Shown here piece after piece: positions 7,257 through 8,225 of a DNA stretch of 8,225 nt. Within the stretch, counting starts at the first letter, position 1. Each line of letters begins with the position of its first letter. The translations under genes and the position numbers were made by a program. The stretch is from Equibacterium sp963662035 (GTDB lineage: Bacteria; Bacteroidota; Bacteroidia; Bacteroidales; UBA932): contig CAVLDO010000036.1 in the NCBI GenBank assembly GCA_963662035.1, positions 1-8,225 of the forward strand, in the 5' to 3' direction. The notes under the pieces were generated by a model. It was not told where the DNA came from, made no database searches, and was given only the letters and a program-made list of their open reading frames with translations.

Positions 7257-7312
7257 ACGAATTAGAACGGGGGGGGGGGGGGATCAGCCCTAAAATGCTC
7301 CCCAAAATTCGT
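7257..7312. repeat. 7-bp inverted repeat (ACGAATT/AATTCGT) enclosing the poly-G tract
   Basis: ACGAATT at 7257-7263 and its reverse complement AATTCGT at 7306-7312 flank the G14 tract, and a CCCC (7300-7303) next to the right arm could pair with part of the G run. Together they could form a stem whose register changes with G number. The arms are short and could be chance. Confidence 0.4.
7269..7282. repeat. 14-G homopolymer tract, candidate slippage phase-variation site
   Basis: Fourteen consecutive G residues on the plus strand (C on the coding strand of the pilus operon). It lies 147 nt before the DUF3575 start and 157 nt before the lipoprotein start, in otherwise AT-rich DNA. Long mononucleotide tracts are known slipped-strand mutation sites controlling surface structures in many bacteria. 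The exact length may be uncertain from sequencing. Confidence 0.95.
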
Positions 7313-7438
7313 AGAGGGAGGTGCCGCGTATGCCTCTTTTGCGGTTTAAGCTAAAAGGAAGAGAATTTGGAAGTAATGAAAAGAATCTCTACCTTGTCAC
7401 TTGCCGGAAGGTATTCGATTTAAATAGCTATTTTAAGT

Positions 7439-7858
7439 ATGAAGTATCTAACTGGAATATCAATATTATGTCTGCTTTTTGGAGTGTTCTCTTGCGGGAA
7501 AGTGACTTCAGAAAAAACGGTTTCTGTTGAAATTACTTTACTGAACAATTCTGAGTCCACCATTACGTTGAGCTCTATCGTATGTCCTTCAAATTCAGTA
7601 GAATTTTATCCCCCGGAGATTACATTGCCCCCACATAAAGAATGGCATATAACAAAACGGGTGAGCAACTATTCCGTAATCTGCATATGTCCTGCTTCCT
7701 TGATTATCAGTAATGGAGACAGTTCTGTTCATCAGTCAACAGACTCGCCGGCCAATGGGATATGCAATCAGGATAATTTTATTCGAATATCTACGAAGAA
7801 TTCTTCTTCTTTTACCTTCACTATAACAGATTATTTATTAACAGATTGGTTCAAATAG
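7439..7858 (+). CDS. small lipoprotein of unknown function
   Basis: 139 aa. MKYLTGISILCLLFGVFSC is a compact signal peptide with lipobox V-F-S-C, so Cys19 is the predicted lipidated residue and the protein is membrane-attached. The mature part is rich in Ser, Thr and Ile and has alternating strand-like segments (V-S-V-E-I-T-L-L, F-T-F-T-I-T-D). Four further cysteines (residues 49, 82, 84 and 109) include a C-I-C-P pair that could form disulphides. I recognise no family. GC is about 36% in the first 120 nt sampled, far below the pilus genes, which suggests foreign origin. The ATG at 7439 is chosen because the signal peptide starts there; the ribosome-binding site is weak (TTTTAAGT). It is divergent from the pilus operon, and an intrinsic terminator follows 21 nt after the stop. 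A link with the pilus is not shown. Confidence 0.8.
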   Translation: MKYLTGISILCLLFGVFSCGKVTSEKTVSVEITLLNNSESTITLSSIVCPSNSVEFYPPEITLPPHKEWHITKRVSNYSVICICPASLIISNGDSSVHQSTDSPANGICNQDNFIRISTKNSSSFTFTITDYLLTDWFK

Positions 7859-7879
7859 CCATTAATACGATATATAATT

Positions 7880-7903
7880 CGCTCACTTTGGTGAGCGTTT
7901 TTT
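7880..7903 (+). terminator. intrinsic terminator of the small lipoprotein gene
   Basis: A perfect 7-bp stem CGCTCAC/GTGAGCG (7880-7886 and 7891-7897) with loop TTTG is followed at once by six T residues (7898-7903). It lies just after the stop codon at 7858 and ends the lipoprotein transcript. No matching run for the opposite strand is present. Confidence 0.92.
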
Positions 7904-7951
7904 ATTCCTCAACCGAGAAATGCGGGAAGGACGCTGAAGGAGGACAAGTAA

Positions 7952-8116
7952 AGAGCGCGGAAGACGAAGTACAGCATAACAGTCCGGGACTTCCTCAAGG
8001 CGAACCGCAAGGCCAGCCGCGAGGAGGAGATCGCCGCGCACGGCAAGCAGATTGGGAAGATTATGCACTTCCTCTCTTTCGGTTATAAAATCCATTGTGA
8101 ATTATTACCTTTGTAA
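7952..8116 (+). pseudogene. short coding-like remnant lacking a start codon
   Basis: After an in-frame TAA (7949-7951) an open stretch of 54 codons reads R-A-R-K-T-K-Y-S-I-T-V-R-D-F-L-K-A-N-R-K and then A-S-R-E-E-E-I-A-A-H-G-K-Q-I-G, ending at a TAA at 8114. The codons are GC-rich and the protein is strongly basic and helical, like a true gene. It reminds me of the start of small hypothetical proteins of Bacteroidales, from memory only. There is no in-frame ATG, GTG or TTG before this part. GGAGG lies just upstream at 7939-7943, so the start may have been lost or AAA changed to TAA. The segment after residue 36 (K-I-M-H-F-L-S) looks AT-rich and unrelated, suggesting truncation by a junction near 8057. 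It could still be chance, but codon use argues against that. Confidence 0.45.
8106..8113 (+). promoter_or_regulatory. candidate -7 box (TACCTTTG) for the AlbA_2-like gene
   Basis: TACCTTTG matches the TAnnTTTG consensus exactly, 24 nt before the ATG at 8138. No clear TTG at 19-21 bp upstream is seen; GGTTAT lies at about that distance. AAGGA (8131-8135) serves as a ribosome-binding site. Confidence 0.5.
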
Positions 8117-8137
8117 GGATAAGTCATAACAAGGAAT

Positions 8138-8225
8138 ATGAAATTGAACGACCTGATAGGGGAGGCGACTGCCTATGACAAGAAAGAACGGCTTGAAGTC
8201 GGCAAACCCAAGAGCTGGCTCAAGA
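8138..8225 (+). CDS. N-terminus of an AlbA_2/Schlafen-type ATP-binding protein (cut by window edge)
   Basis: Only 29 codons are visible, from M-K-L-N-D-L-I-G-E-A-T-A-Y-D-K-K to K-P-K-S-W-L-K. The A-T-x-Y-D-K-K...L-E-V-x-K-P-K-S-W-x-K pattern is what I recognise from the start of Bacteroidales proteins with an AlbA_2 (Schlafen-like, DUF-type) domain annotated as ATP-binding or putative transcriptional regulators. These usually continue into S-V-S-A-F-A-N-x-x-G-G, which would lie outside this window. AAGGA precedes the ATG with 2 nt spacing, and a TACCTTTG box is upstream. The assignment rests on a short stretch and family memory. If correct it is an independent gene, transcribed away from the pilus operon. 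Confidence 0.55.
   Translation, partial: MKLNDLIGEATAYDKKERLEVGKPKSWLK

Larger units (their letters stand above)
7123..7438. other. intergenic regulatory region between the pilus operon and the lipoprotein gene
   Basis: 316 nt with no convincing gene. It separates the divergent pilus operon (left, minus) and small lipoprotein gene (right, plus). It holds two candidate minus-strand -7 boxes, an eight-T run, a 14-G tract and a 7-bp inverted repeat around that tract. On the right side a 15-codon ORF (7376-7423, MKRISTLSLAGRYSI) follows a GGAAG-like site and ends 15 nt before the lipoprotein ATG; it could be a leader peptide or chance. A GGGAGG at 7315-7320 precedes an ATG at 7330 whose frame overlaps the lipoprotein gene. 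I see no clear plus-strand promoter. Confidence 0.7.

Noticed and set aside
7123..7438. Invertible promoter of the usual Bacteroides type
   Set aside because: The only inverted repeat found has 7-bp arms 42 nt apart, which is too short for known invertases, and no recombinase is in the window.
7321..7530. Plus-strand ORF starting with GTG/ATG after GGGAGG
   Set aside because: It overlaps the start of the lipoprotein gene in another frame, has no recognisable features, and its protein looks random; kept only as a note in the intergenic entry.
7883..8095. Minus-strand 70-codon ORF across the terminator and the remnant
   Set aside because: It runs through the terminator hairpin, has Leu/Arg-rich low-information sequence, and no ribosome-binding site.

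Overview
The window looks like Bacteroidales chromosome, probably an Alistipes-like or other fairly GC-rich gut lineage. The grounds are a tandem set of fimbrillin (FimA/Mfa1-like) lipoproteins, a DUF3575 protein, a FimB/Mfa2-like anchor, weak Shine-Dalgarno sites, and TAnnTTTG-type (-7) promoter boxes typical of the Bacteroidetes sigma factor. The genus is inferred from gene style and composition only.

Positions 1-7122 hold one minus-strand gene cluster, read from right to left: DUF3575 outer-membrane protein (7122-6529), FimB/Mfa2-type anchor lipoprotein (6520-5663), two related stalk-type fimbrillins (5647-4706 and 4661-3723), a 642-residue pilin with an added C-terminal C-type-lectin/DUF1566-like domain that is the likely tip adhesin (3691-1763), a further fimbrillin (1737-769), and a last fimbrillin cut by the window edge (722-1). 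Gaps are only 5-46 nt and no terminator is seen between genes, so this reads as a single type V pilus operon. All five pilins have a lipobox Cys at residues 18-27 and a Thr-Arg-(Ala/Val) motif at residues 47-53. This fits the known route of lipoprotein export followed by cleavage at Arg by a surface protease to start strand-exchange polymerisation. Four of the pilin-type domains and the anchor share a C-terminal I-x-x-W...A signature; in the tip protein it lies at residues 301-316, immediately before the extra domain.

Positions 7123-7438 are a long AT-rich intergenic region upstream of the operon. It carries an exact TATGTTTG box near the DUF3575 start, a second weaker box, and a 14-G homopolymer flanked by a 7-bp inverted repeat. 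The G tract is a plausible slippage-driven phase-variation element for the pilus operon.

Positions 7439-8225 lie on the plus strand: a low-GC small lipoprotein gene of unknown function with a clear intrinsic terminator, a short coding-like remnant without a start codon, and the first 29 codons of what looks like an AlbA_2/Schlafen-type ATP-binding regulator, preceded by a TACCTTTG box. The low-GC segments (this islet and the 3' end of the tip adhesin gene) contrast with the GC-rich pilus genes and may mark exchanged DNA.
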